In this document: piece after piece, positions 46,056 through 55,755 of the stretch
How positions within the stretch are numbered: the first letter of the stretch is position 1
Layout of the letters: each line of letters opens with the position of its first letter
Assembly: GCF_002561455.1 (NCBI RefSeq)
Contig: NZ_NTUP01000003.1
Span: forward strand, 1-64,000
Direction: 5' to 3'
DNA length: 64,000 nucleotides
Origin: Bacillus sp. AFS015802
GTDB lineage: Bacteria > Bacillota > Bacilli > Bacillales > Bacillaceae_B
The notes under the pieces: model-generated
Seen by the model: only the letters and a program-made list of their open reading frames with translations
The model's database searches: none
Told to the model about the DNA's origin: nothing
Program-made: the position numbers and the translations under genes

Positions 46056-46921
46056 ACGTCATAACCACTATAAATGATCTGCGACTGAATATAGATAACA
46101 TGAAAAAAACGGGAACCACAATCGGATTCGTCCCTACGATGGGCTATCTGCATGAGGGGCACCTGACTCTGGCGAAAGAAGCAAGGGCCAACAATGAAAT
46201 CGTCGTGATGAGTATCTTTGTGAATCCCCTGCAATTCGGACCGGACGAAGACTTTGATCGTTACCCCCGTGATGTTGAACGGGATACAGAGTTAGCAAGG
46301 ATGGCGGGTGTTGATATCCTTTTCATTCCTGAAGCGGCTGATATGTACAGTGGCAAGCAATCGGTGACTTTGAGCGTAGAAGAACGTGTCGAGGTATTGT
46401 GCGGGAGGAAGAGGGAAGGTCATTTTGACGGTGTTGTAACGGTCCTGACTAAATTATTCCATCTCGTTCAGCCGTCCAGGGCCTATTTCGGCCTGAAGGA
46501 TGCACAGCAGGTAGCAGTGGTGGAAGGCCTGGTAAGCGATTATTTCTTTCCTGTCGAAATTGTCAGGGTTCCGACCGTCCGGGAAGAGGATGGGCTGGCA
46601 AAAAGCTCGAGGAATGTCTATCTATCACAGAAAGAACGGTCAGAAGCCCCTTCTCTCTATCAGAGCCTGAAAGAAGCGGTTAAGTGTATAGAAGACGGAG
46701 AGCGGAGCCCGTCGGTCATTACCGATAAGGTCTCAAAGGACATTCAAAACTATACTTCCGGCACCATCGATTATGTGGAAGTGTATGCGTATCCTGAGCT
46801 GACGGAGCTTGAACGGCTACAAGGGGATGTCATCATCGCCCTCGCCGTTCAATTCCAACAAGCCAGATTGATTGATAATATAATCATCAGTGTAGAACCG
46901 GAGGAGGATTCAAATGTATAG
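46052..46921 (+). CDS. panC: Pantothenate synthetase (pantoate-beta-alanine ligase)
   Basis: ATP-dependent condensation of pantoate with beta-alanine through a pantoyl adenylate. The nucleotidyltransferase HxGH-type motif is MGYLHEGHL (about residues 30-38), and the KMSKS-like loop is in [12 protein letters not shown]. The length of 289 residues is typical. It overlaps panB by four bases and panD by eight. Confidence 0.97.
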   Translation: MNVITTINDLRLNIDNMKKTGTTIGFVPTMGYLHEGHLTLAKEARANNEIVVMSIFVNPLQFGPDEDFDRYPRDVERDTELARMAGVDILFIPEAADMYSGKQSVTLSVEERVEVLCGRKREGHFDGVVTVLTKLFHLVQPSRAYFGLKDAQQVAVVEGLVSDYFFPVEIVRVPTVREEDGLAKSSRNVYLSQKERSEAPSLYQSLKEAVKCIEDGERSPSVITDKVSKDIQNYTSGTIDYVEVYAYPELTELERLQGDVIIALAVQFQQARLIDNIIISVEPEEDSNV

Positions 46922-47297
46922 AACGATGATGAGCGGTAAGATTCATAGAGCGACTGTCACAGAAGCGAACCTGGATTACGTGGGAAGCATTACCATCGAC
47001 CAGGATATACTGGATGCTGTCGGAATGATGGCAAATGAAAAGGTTCAGATTGTCAACAACAACAACGGTGCCCGACTGGAAACCTATATCATACCGGGCG
47101 AAAGGGGCAGCGGCGTCATCTGTTTGAACGGAGCAGCTGCACGCCTCGTGCAAAAAGGTGATATCGTCATTATCATTTCGTACAAACTGGTAGCAGAAGA
47201 GATGGTTCATGACCATATCCCGAAAGTGGCCATCATGGGAGAAAATAACCGGGTGATTGACATGATTGGAACAGAACCTGAAGCGACAATACTATAA
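46914..47297 (+). CDS. panD: Aspartate 1-decarboxylase
   Basis: Pyruvoyl-dependent enzyme that makes beta-alanine from aspartate. The proenzyme self-cleaves between Gly24 and Ser25 (in [10 protein letters not shown]), with Ser25 giving the pyruvoyl group; Lys9, Tyr22 and Tyr58-type residues of the family are conserved. The length of 127 residues is normal. GGAGGA lies before the ATG inside the end of panC. It completes the panBCD set. Confidence 0.97.
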   Translation: MYRTMMSGKIHRATVTEANLDYVGSITIDQDILDAVGMMANEKVQIVNNNNGARLETYIIPGERGSGVICLNGAAARLVQKGDIVIIISYKLVAEEMVHDHIPKVAIMGENNRVIDMIGTEPEATIL

Positions 47298-47303
47298 GGG
47301 ATG

Positions 47304-47342
47304 GGCAAGTCTTCTAACTCGGGAATAGGAGACTTGCTTTTT
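47304..47342 (+). terminator. panBCD terminator
   Basis: GCAAGTCT...CTA pairs with TAG...AGACTTGC around a GC-containing loop, followed by seven T residues. Confidence 0.9.
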
Positions 47343-47396
47343 TGTTTATGGTACACTTATTTAGAAAATCATAAGAGTAGGATCTAAATAAAGGCA

Positions 47397-50207
47397 GTGA
47401 ATAACATGTACCCATTTAAACTGGTTGTCATAGACTTGGAAACAACAGGAAATTCTCCGAAAAAAGGAGAAAAAATCATTCAACTATCAGCGGTCATTAT
47501 CGAAGGCGGTAAGATCATCGATCAATTCACGTCATTTGTATCGCCCGGAAAGCCCATTCCTGCATTCATCGAGGAATTAACGGGGATCAATGATGACATG
47601 GTGAAGGATGCACCGGCCTTTCATGAAATTGCCCCGAAAATTCTTGAACTATTGGATCATGGCGTCTTTGTGGCCCATAACGTACAATTCGATCTTTCAT
47701 TTCTTCAAGCAGAGCTGGAAGAAGCAGGATATAACCCATTCACGGGACCTGCCTTTGATACAGTGGAACTCGCGAAGGTGGCCTTACCATCGGCAGACAG
47801 CTTCAAACTGTCGGAGCTTTCCAATTCATTGGAGTTAAGTCATGTAAGACCACATCAGGCTGACAGTGATGCTTATGTGACAGCTGAAATTCTTCTATAT
47901 TTTATCGAAGAACTTTCAAAGCTCCCATTGGTCACCCTTGAAAAGCTTCACAAGCTTTCGAAACACTTAAAGAGTGATCTTGATTTGTTGTTTGATAGCA
48001 TAGTGACAGAGAAACAGAAGCACGTCGAGGATCTCTCACCAGAGTTAGAGGTGTACAGGGGGATCGCCCTTCGAAAGAAAAGCGCGCCGCTGAACCAGGA
48101 TCCATCCGATGGGGACCCCCATTTTAAAGAGCCGGATATTGAGGCACACCTGGCTCACCATGTACCTTTCTATGAAAAAAGAGAGCAGCAAATGAAAATG
48201 ATGAATGAGATCTCCCGGGCCTTTCATGAATGTCAGCACGTAGTCATCGAAGCGGGTACCGGGGTTGGAAAGTCACTTGGCTACTTATGGCCCGCCGTCA
48301 TGTTTAGTAAGAGTACAGGTGAAAAAGTGGTCATCAGTACATATACCATTCAATTACAAGAGCAACTCCTCCATAAAGAAATCAAATTATTGGAGAAGAT
48401 CAGCCCGACCCCCTTCAGGACCGTTCTCCTGAAGGGTAAGAATCACTACATAAACCTGTTCAAATTCGAGCAGTCCCTCAGGGAGGATGAGTCCCAATAC
48501 GATGTGGTTCTGACAAAGATGCAGATCCTGGTATGGCTGACACGGACCGAATCGGGGGACATGGATGAATTGAACCTCACTTCAGGCGGGCAACTGTTCT
48601 GGAATCGTTTAAAACACGACGGCTGGCACCTGGCTCATACAAAAGACCCGTGGGTCTCGAAGGATTTCTATCTTTCAGCCAGAAAGAGTGCCCAGGAAGC
48701 GGATATCATCATCACGAATCACTCCATGCTCTTAACGGATATGGTGAGGGAAAGCAGCATGCTTCCTTCCTATGATTATTTAGTGATCGATGAGGCTCAT
48801 CATCTGGAAAAGTCAGCAAGACAGCATCTCGGCGTGGTCATGGATTATCTCTCCATTAAATTCAGCACGTCACAATTAGGGACTCTGGACCACAAGCAGC
48901 TGTTTTATCGTCTGGAGCAGCTTACTTCCAGTCACTCGGTCGAGTTGGATATACATCCCTTCGAATTGGATAGAACCATTGGACAGTTTTATATGGATCT
49001 GGAAGAAGCCATTTCAGTATTGACCAGTGTTTTCTATAAAAAGGCCAAAAAGAGAACAGGGATACAAAAAATCCAGCTGCGCATTACCGACGACATGAAA
49101 AAGAGCAGTTATTGGCAGCCTGTCATCATGTCGATGGAACGTGTGATCTCAGGAATGAAGTTTGTGGAAAGAGAGTTCCAGCGGGTGCTGGGTACAATCA
49201 AGGAAAAGAAAATCAAACTCCTTGATAAAGAAAAAGCCCTGATTGAAGAATTTTACAGCTTTTTGGTGGATTGGACTGAATTACGAACAAATTTCCAAAC
49301 GGTATTCTTAAAGGACATGAACAATCACGTTCTCTGGCTTGATGGGGACACGAGGTCTTTACCTAACAGTCTTTCCATCCAGGCTCAACCCATTACCGTC
49401 GATGGGAATCTGCAGGACGAGATTTTCGCCAAAAAGAAAAGTGTGGTGCTGACATCTGCCACCCTGACCGTGAGTGGATCTTTCAATTATTTCTTGAACG
49501 AGATTGGCCTTATCGATAAGGGTGTAAAACAGCTGCAGCTTACCTCCCCTTTTGATTATCATGAGGTTTCAAGGCTTTTCGTCCCGACGGATGTACCTGA
49601 AATACAGCAGGTTCATAACGAAGAATATATCGAGGCCATCAGCTCCCATCTAATAGGGGTCGCACAGGCGACAAAAGGTCGGATGCTCATTTTATTCACG
49701 TCCTATGATATGTTAAGGAAAACGTATGAACTCATGAAAGAAAGTGGTTTATTGGAAGAATATGTGTTGATGGCACAGGGGATCACTTCAGGGAGCCGTA
49801 CACGGTTGACAAAGAACTTCCAACGCTTCGATAAGGCGATTTTATTCGGTACGAGCAGCTTCTGGGAAGGGGTGGACATTCCGGGTGAGGACCTGTCCTG
49901 CCTTGCCATGGTGAGGCTTCCGTTTTCCCCGCCGGACGAGCCTGTCAATCAGGCGAAATCGGATATCCTGAAAGCACAAGGGAAGAACCCGTTTTCTTCA
50001 CACTCCTTACCGGAAGCGATCATCCGCTTCAAGCAAGGGGTGGGAAGGCTGATCAGAAGAAGCAGTGACCGCGGAATCGTGATTGTGTATGACCGGAGAG
50101 TGATGACGACCAGGTACGGCAAAGCTTTCTTACAATCGATTCCTTCCATGGAAGTCAAAGAAGGCGATCTGTTTGATTTGGTTTCATGGATCGAAGACTG
50201 GCTTTGA
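47397..50207 (+). CDS. dinG: DinG family 3'-5' exonuclease/XPD-like protein
   Basis: A 936-residue protein joining an N-terminal DnaQ-like DEDD exonuclease domain (about residues 7-170; DLETTG at 13-18) to an XPD/DinG-type helicase-fold region with Walker A EAGTGVGKS (285-293) and DEAH (465-468). Firmicute DinG proteins of this form act as 3'-5' exonucleases and lack the iron-sulfur cluster cysteines of E. coli DinG; none are seen here. The start is GTG at 47397 or ATG at 47406. It is linked to ypmA-ypmB-aspB as in B. subtilis. Confidence 0.93.
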   Translation: MNNMYPFKLVVIDLETTGNSPKKGEKIIQLSAVIIEGGKIIDQFTSFVSPGKPIPAFIEELTGINDDMVKDAPAFHEIAPKILELLDHGVFVAHNVQFDLSFLQAELEEAGYNPFTGPAFDTVELAKVALPSADSFKLSELSNSLELSHVRPHQADSDAYVTAEILLYFIEELSKLPLVTLEKLHKLSKHLKSDLDLLFDSIVTEKQKHVEDLSPELEVYRGIALRKKSAPLNQDPSDGDPHFKEPDIEAHLAHHVPFYEKREQQMKMMNEISRAFHECQHVVIEAGTGVGKSLGYLWPAVMFSKSTGEKVVISTYTIQLQEQLLHKEIKLLEKISPTPFRTVLLKGKNHYINLFKFEQSLREDESQYDVVLTKMQILVWLTRTESGDMDELNLTSGGQLFWNRLKHDGWHLAHTKDPWVSKDFYLSARKSAQEADIIITNHSMLLTDMVRESSMLPSYDYLVIDEAHHLEKSARQHLGVVMDYLSIKFSTSQLGTLDHKQLFYRLEQLTSSHSVELDIHPFELDRTIGQFYMDLEEAISVLTSVFYKKAKKRTGIQKIQLRITDDMKKSSYWQPVIMSMERVISGMKFVEREFQRVLGTIKEKKIKLLDKEKALIEEFYSFLVDWTELRTNFQTVFLKDMNNHVLWLDGDTRSLPNSLSIQAQPITVDGNLQDEIFAKKKSVVLTSATLTVSGSFNYFLNEIGLIDKGVKQLQLTSPFDYHEVSRLFVPTDVPEIQQVHNEEYIEAISSHLIGVAQATKGRMLILFTSYDMLRKTYELMKESGLLEEYVLMAQGITSGSRTRLTKNFQRFDKAILFGTSSFWEGVDIPGEDLSCLAMVRLPFSPPDEPVNQAKSDILKAQGKNPFSSHSLPEAIIRFKQGVGRLIRRSSDRGIVIVYDRRVMTTRYGKAFLQSIPSMEVKEGDLFDLVSWIEDWL

Positions 50208-50283
50208 ATCCGTTTAAACTTCAGTGATAAAATCTCCTCATTGACACAACCTAGAGAGTAGATGTGAAACTGGAGGATTGTAA

Positions 50284-51120
50284 ATGAGAGTGATTCTATC
50301 GGCCATGCTGTCCTTTCTTCTGGTCCATTCGACTGCCTATGGAATGAAAATCCCCCGGGTGGATTTACATGTGTCCCAGGAGGAATATGCGATCAGCTTC
50401 CTACCTGTTCAAAATGGGGAGGTCGCTGTCCTTCATCTGGCGTCGGGGGACCATTATATGATCAATACGGGACCTTTTAAGGACCGCAATCAACTTTATT
50501 ATTATTTCAATCAACTGCATATAAACAACATAAAGGGTTTAGTCATCACCGAGAAAAGCGAAGTGGATGAGAGGATGATGGCTGAATTGGTGAAAAGGTT
50601 CAGCATAGAAGAAATCGTGGTGGGGAAATGCTTGGCACCATCTATGCCGAAACAACTTTCCCCAATCATCCACACCATCCAGGAGGACCAGACCTACCAG
50701 TTTACCGATGAATTAGCCATGAGGGCAATCCATGACGGAAATGAAAAAAGGGAAGGGTTGGACTTTTCCATTACCTTCTTTCACCATCGCTTTCTCTGGC
50801 TGAGCTCGCAGTCACCACATTCCGAAGGGGTCCTGCTTACCAAACCCCTGAAAAATGTCAACATCGTTAAAGTGCCGGTCCATTCCAAATCAGAAAGCAT
50901 GTCCCACCGGCTGTTGGAACATGTTGACCCTCAAACCGCCATTCTATACCGCTCTAAAGAAAAGCTTCTTAACGGTGATATGCTTGAGGCGATCAACGAA
51001 GCATGGATCGACCTTTACTTGACCGGTCAACATGGGTTGATTGCAGTGAAGTTTAACAAGAGGAACTACGAGGTGCTGACATTTGATCAGGAAGATGGTG
51101 TGTTCAAGGACGAAGGATAA
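50284..51120 (+). CDS. Exported metallo-beta-lactamase-fold-like protein lacking HxHxDH
   Basis: A 278-residue protein with a signal peptide (about residues 1-20). The following pattern, VLHLASGDHYMINTGP then LYYYFNQLHINNIKGLVITE, resembles the ComEC-type metallo-beta-lactamase domain (VxIDTG, then YLxxLGIxxLDxLILTH), but where the metal site HxHxDH should begin, the text reads TEKSEVDE. The metal ligands are therefore missing and the protein is probably non-catalytic. GGAGG precedes the ATG. It is inserted between dinG and ypmA. Assignment to the fold is tentative. Confidence 0.7.
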   Translation: MRVILSAMLSFLLVHSTAYGMKIPRVDLHVSQEEYAISFLPVQNGEVAVLHLASGDHYMINTGPFKDRNQLYYYFNQLHINNIKGLVITEKSEVDERMMAELVKRFSIEEIVVGKCLAPSMPKQLSPIIHTIQEDQTYQFTDELAMRAIHDGNEKREGLDFSITFFHHRFLWLSSQSPHSEGVLLTKPLKNVNIVKVPVHSKSESMSHRLLEHVDPQTAILYRSKEKLLNGDMLEAINEAWIDLYLTGQHGLIAVKFNKRNYEVLTFDQEDGVFKDEG

Positions 51121-51122
51121 CA

Positions 51123-51153
51123 GATGGAAGGCTGACAAGTGAGCCTTCCGTCT
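51123..51153 (+). terminator. Probable terminator after the exported protein gene
   Basis: GGAAGGCT pairs with AGCCTTCC around an eight-base loop just after the stop. The T tract is weak (GTCTTG). Confidence 0.5.
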
Positions 51154-51204
51154 TGTAGATTCACTCGTTTTTATGATAACCCCTACCATGGTGGCCCCTT
51201 ATGT

Positions 51205-51213
51205 TGTTATAAT
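51205..51213 (+). promoter_or_regulatory. Extended -10 promoter of ypmA-ypmB-aspB
   Basis: TGTTATAAT, a perfect -10 with TG extension, 54 bases before ypmA. No clear -35. Confidence 0.5.
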
Positions 51214-51266
51214 ATGTGTAGAGTTTTTAACTCTCAAGTAAGGTAGCAGACAAAAGGAGGAGCAAC

Positions 51267-51437
51267 ATGGAAAGTCGAATTGAAATTCTTTCCACCGTCA
51301 GGATTGAATATACGGATAACTTATATAAAGTGGTAGATACACTAAATAGAACCTTAAAAAAAGATGATTATATGTTTGGTTTAGCTTTAGATCCGGAAGA
51401 TCAAAATCAAGCAGTATTAACAATTTATCGTACATAA
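51267..51437 (+). CDS. ypmA: Small protein YpmA (DUF4264)
   Basis: A 56-residue protein beginning MESRIEILSTVRIEYTDNLY and ending AVLTIYRT, the same length as B. subtilis YpmA and clearly the same family. It is soluble, with an alternating strand-helix-strand look. AAGGAGGAG lies at ideal spacing before the ATG. ypmB starts 12 bases after its stop. Function is unknown. Confidence 0.92.
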   Translation: MESRIEILSTVRIEYTDNLYKVVDTLNRTLKKDDYMFGLALDPEDQNQAVLTIYRT

Positions 51438-51449
51438 AGAGTGATTGTA

Positions 51450-51926
51450 ATGAAAAAATGGATAACCATAATTGTATCATTGATCATCGTCATTGGAATA
51501 ACCCTATCAGTCCTATTGTATCAATTTTCCCGGAATCCCCTCGATCATCAGGCAGAGAAAGCCTTGAAGAGGGTGGAAGATGAAACATCTATCGTTAACG
51601 TCCAGGACACGAGCATTTATAATGGCTCCAAATCCTATGTGGTCGTCACGGGTGAAAATGAACAAAATGAGAAGCTTGTGGCATGGGTACCCAATCAAAA
51701 AGGAAAAATAATTGAAAAAAAATGGGCTGATGGCATTACAAAAGATCAGGCTGTCAATAAACTAAAGGATGAAAAGAAACCGAAAGAATTGTTATCCGTC
51801 CGTTTAGGATATGAATCCGTCGGGCCGGTATGGGAAATGACCTACTTAGATCAACAGGACAATTTAAACTATTATTATCTGCTGTTTTCGACTGGGGAAT
51901 GGTGGAGAAAAATTGAAAATTTATGA
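51450..51926 (+). CDS. ypmB: Membrane-anchored PepSY-like protein YpmB (DUF5590)
   Basis: A 158-residue protein with one N-terminal membrane helix (about residues 5-23) and an extracytoplasmic part with a PepSY-like pattern (GITKDQAVNKLKDEKKPKE, then WEMTYLDQQDNLNYYYLLFSTGEWWRKI). The ATG at 51450 is preferred; an in-frame GTG at 51441 gives a length like B. subtilis YpmB (161). It overlaps the region before aspB and is probably co-transcribed. Function unknown. Confidence 0.88.
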   Translation: MKKWITIIVSLIIVIGITLSVLLYQFSRNPLDHQAEKALKRVEDETSIVNVQDTSIYNGSKSYVVVTGENEQNEKLVAWVPNQKGKIIEKKWADGITKDQAVNKLKDEKKPKELLSVRLGYESVGPVWEMTYLDQQDNLNYYYLLFSTGEWWRKIENL

Positions 51927-51943
51927 TCAGGGGGAACACGTCA

Positions 51944-53134
51944 ATGAAATTCACATTAGCGGATAGAGTCAGTGCTTTAACACCATCGACGACTTTAGCG
52001 ATCACGGCTAAAGCGAAAGAAATGAAGTCACAGGGAATCGATGTGATCGGTTTAGGTGCAGGCGAACCTGACTTTAATACACCCGAACACATCATCCAGG
52101 CTGCTTATGAGTCCATGACGGAAGGGCACACGAAATATACTCCCTCCGGTGGAATGGCCAAACTGAAAGAAGCAGTCATCCATAAGTTTGAAACCGATCA
52201 GAACCTGTCGTATAAACCATCGGAGATCATCGTGACCAGTGGTGCCAAGCATGCCCTATATACATTGTTTCAAGTCCTTTTAAACGAAGGGGATGAAGTA
52301 ATCATCCCTACTCCTTACTGGGTCAGCTATCCTGAGCAAGTGAAGCTTGCAGGGGGAAATCCGGTAATTGTTGAAGGGAAAGAAGAGAATGAGTACAAAA
52401 TCACTCCACAACAGCTGGAAGCATCCGTCACGTCGAAAACCAAAGCAGTGATCCTGAACACACCGAGTAATCCTACAGGCATGCTATATTCACGTGAAGA
52501 GCTTCAGGCGATCGGTGATGTTTGCTTAGAAAAGGGCATTATGATCGTATCAGATGAAATTTATGAAAAGCTGGTGTATGGAGGGAACACCCATACGTCA
52601 ATTGCTCAGTTATCCCCGGAACTGAAAGAACAAACGATCGTGATTAACGGGGTATCCAAATCCCATTCCATGACGGGATGGAGAATCGGATATGCGGCAG
52701 GGAACGAAGCGGTCATTAAAGCCATGGCCAACCTTGCCAGTCATTCCACCTCAAACCCAACGACAACCTCACAATACGGGGCGGTTGCTGCCTATTTAGG
52801 GGATCAACAACCTGTAGAGGAAATGAGACAGGCATTTGAAGAGCGCTTAAACATTGTGATTGATAAAGTCAACAATATCCCGGGATTTCATTGCCTGAAG
52901 CCTCAAGGTGCCTTTTATCTGTTCCCGAATGTGTCGGAAGCGGCAAAGACAACGGGCTACAACAATGTAGATGAGTTCACCAAAGCCCTTTTGGAAGAGG
53001 CGAAGGTAGCCGTGATTCCAGGCTCCGGTTTCGGTTCGGAACAAAATATCCGCCTTTCTTATGCCACTAGCCTTGATGCGCTTGAGAAAGCAATCGGGCG
53101 CATACACGAATTCGTGGTCAATAAAAGCAAGTAA
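51944..53134 (+). CDS. aspB: Aspartate aminotransferase
   Basis: PLP-dependent class I aminotransferase interconverting aspartate/2-oxoglutarate and oxaloacetate/glutamate. The protein has 396 residues; GLGAGEPDFNTP, NTPSNPTGMLYS and the PLP-lysine motif VSKSHSMTGWRIGYA are intact. The ATG at 51944 follows AGGGGG; the longer frame overlaps ypmB without a site. It is the usual partner of asnS downstream. Confidence 0.95.
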   Translation: MKFTLADRVSALTPSTTLAITAKAKEMKSQGIDVIGLGAGEPDFNTPEHIIQAAYESMTEGHTKYTPSGGMAKLKEAVIHKFETDQNLSYKPSEIIVTSGAKHALYTLFQVLLNEGDEVIIPTPYWVSYPEQVKLAGGNPVIVEGKEENEYKITPQQLEASVTSKTKAVILNTPSNPTGMLYSREELQAIGDVCLEKGIMIVSDEIYEKLVYGGNTHTSIAQLSPELKEQTIVINGVSKSHSMTGWRIGYAAGNEAVIKAMANLASHSTSNPTTTSQYGAVAAYLGDQQPVEEMRQAFEERLNIVIDKVNNIPGFHCLKPQGAFYLFPNVSEAAKTTGYNNVDEFTKALLEEAKVAVIPGSGFGSEQNIRLSYATSLDALEKAIGRIHEFVVNKSK

Positions 53135-53142
53135 TGGAGGGT

Positions 53143-53169
53143 TGCAGACCGTATGCCGGTCTGCTTTTT
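53143..53169 (+). terminator. aspB terminator
   Basis: GCAGACCG-TATG-CCGGTCTGC-type hairpin followed by TTTTT. Confidence 0.85.
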
Positions 53170-53199
53170 CCTTAAAATCATCTCGTTTTGCTCTATCTA

Positions 53200-53228
53200 T
53201 TGCGACGGGATAATGGTAAATGTATAAT
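53200..53228 (+). promoter_or_regulatory. SigA promoter of asnS
   Basis: TTGCGA, 17 bases, TATAAT (perfect -10), 48 bases before asnS. The short leader leaves no room for a T-box. Confidence 0.78.
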
Positions 53229-53275
53229 AAAGGACGATACATAAGCGTCTTTAGTTTTTTTGGAGGGAAAAAATC

Positions 53276-54568
53276 GTGAAAACTACTATATCTCAAGTAA
53301 GTAAGTTTGTCGGCGAAGAAGTAACCATCGGTGCATGGCTTGCCAACAAACGTTCAAGTGGAAAAATTGCCTTTCTTCAGCTTCGTGACGGTACAGGCTT
53401 CATTCAAGGTGTCGTAGTCAAAAGTGAAGTGGAAGAGGAAATCTTCCAGAAAGCAAAATCATTAACACAAGAAACATCCCTGTATGTGACAGGAACGGTT
53501 TCTGAAGATTCCCGTTCACCGTTTGGATACGAACTGCAGGTGAAGAGCGTGGAGGTCATCCATGAAGCGGTGGATTATCCGATCACACCAAAGGAGCATG
53601 GGACAGAATTTTTAATGGACCATCGTCACCTTTGGCTTCGTTCACGCAAACAGCATGCCGTGATGAAAGTGCGTAACGAAATCATCCGAGCTACATATGA
53701 ATTCTTCAATCAGGAAGGATTTGTGAAGGTGGATCCTCCGATTCTTACTGGAAGTGCCCCGGAAGGAACGACTGAATTATTTGCCACTAAATACTTCGAA
53801 GAGGATGCATATCTTTCCCAAAGCGGTCAGCTTTATATGGAAGCGGCAGCCATGGCATTAGGGAAAGTATTTTCTTTCGGACCTACATTCAGGGCAGAAA
53901 AGTCGAAGACCCGCCGTCATCTAATCGAATTCTGGATGATCGAGCCTGAAATGGCATTCTATGATTTCAAGGATAATCTGGAAGTTCAGGAGCAATATGT
54001 TTCTTATATCGTTCAATCGGTACTGGAGAATTGCAAGCTTGAATTGGACCGCTTGGGGAGAGATACATCCAAACTTGAGCAAATCAAAGCACCATTCCCA
54101 CGCATCACGTATGACGATGCCCTGAAATTATTGCATGAAAAAGGCTTTGATGACATCGAGTGGGGAGATGACTTCGGTGCCCCGCACGAGACAGCCATCG
54201 CTGAAAGCTACGACAAGCCGGTATTCATCACCCATTACCCGACTTCTCTAAAACCTTTCTACATGCAGCCGGATCCGGATCGTGATGATGTGGTATTATG
54301 TGCTGACTTAATCGCTCCGGAAGGATATGGAGAGATCATCGGCGGTTCAGAGCGTATCCATGACGCAGAATTGATGAAGAAGCGCATTGAAGAGCATGAA
54401 CTTGCTACAGACGCATACAAATGGTACCTGGAACTAAGAGAATATGGATCTGTTCCTCATTCAGGATTCGGCCTTGGACTTGAAAGAACAGTAGCCTGGA
54501 TCAGCGGAGTGGAACACGTAAGGGAAACCATCCCATTCCCACGCCTGTTGAACCGTCTGTATCCTTAA
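53276..54568 (+). CDS. asnS: Asparaginyl-tRNA synthetase
   Basis: Class IIb aminoacyl-tRNA synthetase charging tRNA-Asn. The N-terminal OB-fold anticodon domain (about residues 12-105) is followed by the class II core with motif 2 ([12 protein letters not shown]) and motif 3 ([13 protein letters not shown]). The length is 430 residues as in B. subtilis. The start is GTG after TGGAGGG. It has its own promoter and terminator. Confidence 0.97.
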   Translation: MKTTISQVSKFVGEEVTIGAWLANKRSSGKIAFLQLRDGTGFIQGVVVKSEVEEEIFQKAKSLTQETSLYVTGTVSEDSRSPFGYELQVKSVEVIHEAVDYPITPKEHGTEFLMDHRHLWLRSRKQHAVMKVRNEIIRATYEFFNQEGFVKVDPPILTGSAPEGTTELFATKYFEEDAYLSQSGQLYMEAAAMALGKVFSFGPTFRAEKSKTRRHLIEFWMIEPEMAFYDFKDNLEVQEQYVSYIVQSVLENCKLELDRLGRDTSKLEQIKAPFPRITYDDALKLLHEKGFDDIEWGDDFGAPHETAIAESYDKPVFITHYPTSLKPFYMQPDPDRDDVVLCADLIAPEGYGEIIGGSERIHDAELMKKRIEEHELATDAYKWYLELREYGSVPHSGFGLGLERTVAWISGVEHVRETIPFPRLLNRLYP

Positions 54569-54582
54569 TTACACTGAACCTA

Positions 54583-54627
54583 GAGCTGGCTGGATTGCTT
54601 AAGAGCATTCCAGCCGGTTCTTTTCTT
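54583..54627 (+). terminator. asnS terminator
   Basis: GAGCTGGCTGGATTGC pairs with GCATTCCAGCCGGTTC (G-T pairs), followed by TTTTCTTTT. Confidence 0.88.
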
Positions 54628-54953
54628 TTATTACTGTCGTTAGAATCTTAATTTAGAGCCTAAGGGGTTTTAGCTAATGTGAGAACCACTTCTCGTTTTG
54701 ATTTCAAATTCTTATAACATCCTGGTTTTCGAGTTTGACATTCTGTGCAAAGCGATCTCTTTTAGTTAGGTTTATAATTTGACAGTCAGTATGTAGAAGC
54801 ACAGAGTGGAGCGGAAAGGAACGGTCGATGTTTTACACTAAACTTTGAAATAAACAATTCATGAGATCTTTTGTTTTTCCAACTTTCTTCTAATCCATAA
54901 CCATGTCCACATATATTGAATCATGATATACTAATGAGTGAGGTGTGCTGAAT
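54628..54953. other. Intergenic region upstream of dnaD, no gene seen
   Basis: About 325 bases without a supported frame. It contains AT-rich sequence and, near its 3' end, the extended -10 element before dnaD. A purine-rich stretch around 54805-54830 resembles common Bacillaceae intergenic text, but I cannot define it. Confidence 0.4.
54924..54932 (+). promoter_or_regulatory. Possible extended -10 promoter of dnaD
   Basis: TGATATACT lies 21 bases before the dnaD ATG. The -35 region is not convincing. Confidence 0.4.
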
Positions 54954-55661
54954 ATGGATTATAAACGTTTAATGGTGTCCTGGATCGAAGAGGGGACACT
55001 CAACATTCCGCAATTATTGTTATCAAATTATCATACACTTGGCTTGAATGAATCAGAATTTGTACTGCTTTTGCATATTTATGGCCATTTGGAAAAGGGA
55101 AACCATTTCCCGACCCCGGAAGAACTCTCACAGCCCATGAGCATTTCCAGTGAGTTTTGTTCATCCCTATTACGAAAGCTCATTCAACAGCAATTTTTAT
55201 CAATTGAAGAAGGTTCATCTGCAGATGGTATTTTATTCGAGAAATACTCTCTTAACCCTCTATGGGAAAAGATGGCCGAATTCGTGATACAGGATACCAA
55301 AATGCAACAGATGCAGCAATCAATGGAGGAAGAGGCGGATATCTATACGACATTCGAACAGGAATTCGGTCGGCCTCTTTCTCCACTGGAGTGCGAGACA
55401 CTGGCCATGTGGCTGGATCAGGATGATCACAACGCGATTATCATCAAAGCGGCATTGAGAGAAGCAGTCATTTCCGGTAAGCTGAATTTCAGATACATTG
55501 ACCGGATTTTATTTGAATGGAAGAAAAATGGTGTGAAAACCATTGAGGATGCACGAAGCCAAAGCCAGCGCTTCAGATCTCATCAGAAACCTGCTGCTGC
55601 CAGTGAAGCTTCTTCCCCAAAACGAAAATCAGTACCGTTTTATAATTGGCTTGAGCAATAA
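54954..55661 (+). CDS. dnaD: DNA replication initiation/restart protein DnaD
   Basis: Component of the DnaD-DnaB-DnaI primosome loading the replicative helicase at oriC and at restart sites. The 235-residue protein has an N-terminal winged-helix oligomerisation domain (about residues 1-95) and a C-terminal DDBH2 domain (about 125-195) with the signature ERP-type EFGRPLSPLECETLAMWLDQ and SFRYIDRILFEW-like text, ending VPFYNWLEQ as in B. subtilis. ATG at 54954 with GAGGTG upstream. Confidence 0.95.
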   Translation: MDYKRLMVSWIEEGTLNIPQLLLSNYHTLGLNESEFVLLLHIYGHLEKGNHFPTPEELSQPMSISSEFCSSLLRKLIQQQFLSIEEGSSADGILFEKYSLNPLWEKMAEFVIQDTKMQQMQQSMEEEADIYTTFEQEFGRPLSPLECETLAMWLDQDDHNAIIIKAALREAVISGKLNFRYIDRILFEWKKNGVKTIEDARSQSQRFRSHQKPAAASEASSPKRKSVPFYNWLEQ

Positions 55662-55668
55662 AATGATG

Positions 55669-55719
55669 AAAGGGGACTGACTCTCGAAACGCTTCGAGGT
55701 TGGTCCCTTTATTTTTTGA
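55669..55719 (+). terminator. Hairpin after dnaD
   Basis: AAGGGGACTGACTCTCGA pairs imperfectly with TCGAGGTTGGTCCCTTT, followed by an A/T-rich run. nth starts 37 bases later, so it may be a partial terminator. Confidence 0.7.
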
Positions 55720-55755
55720 AAAAAATCATTCTTTTGGCTGGAGGTAGTAAGATTC

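Noticed and set aside
53134-53276. T-box leader before asnS
   Set aside because: The promoter at 53200-53228 leaves a leader of about 40 bases, too short for a T-box, and no AGGGTGG-type T-box sequence is present.
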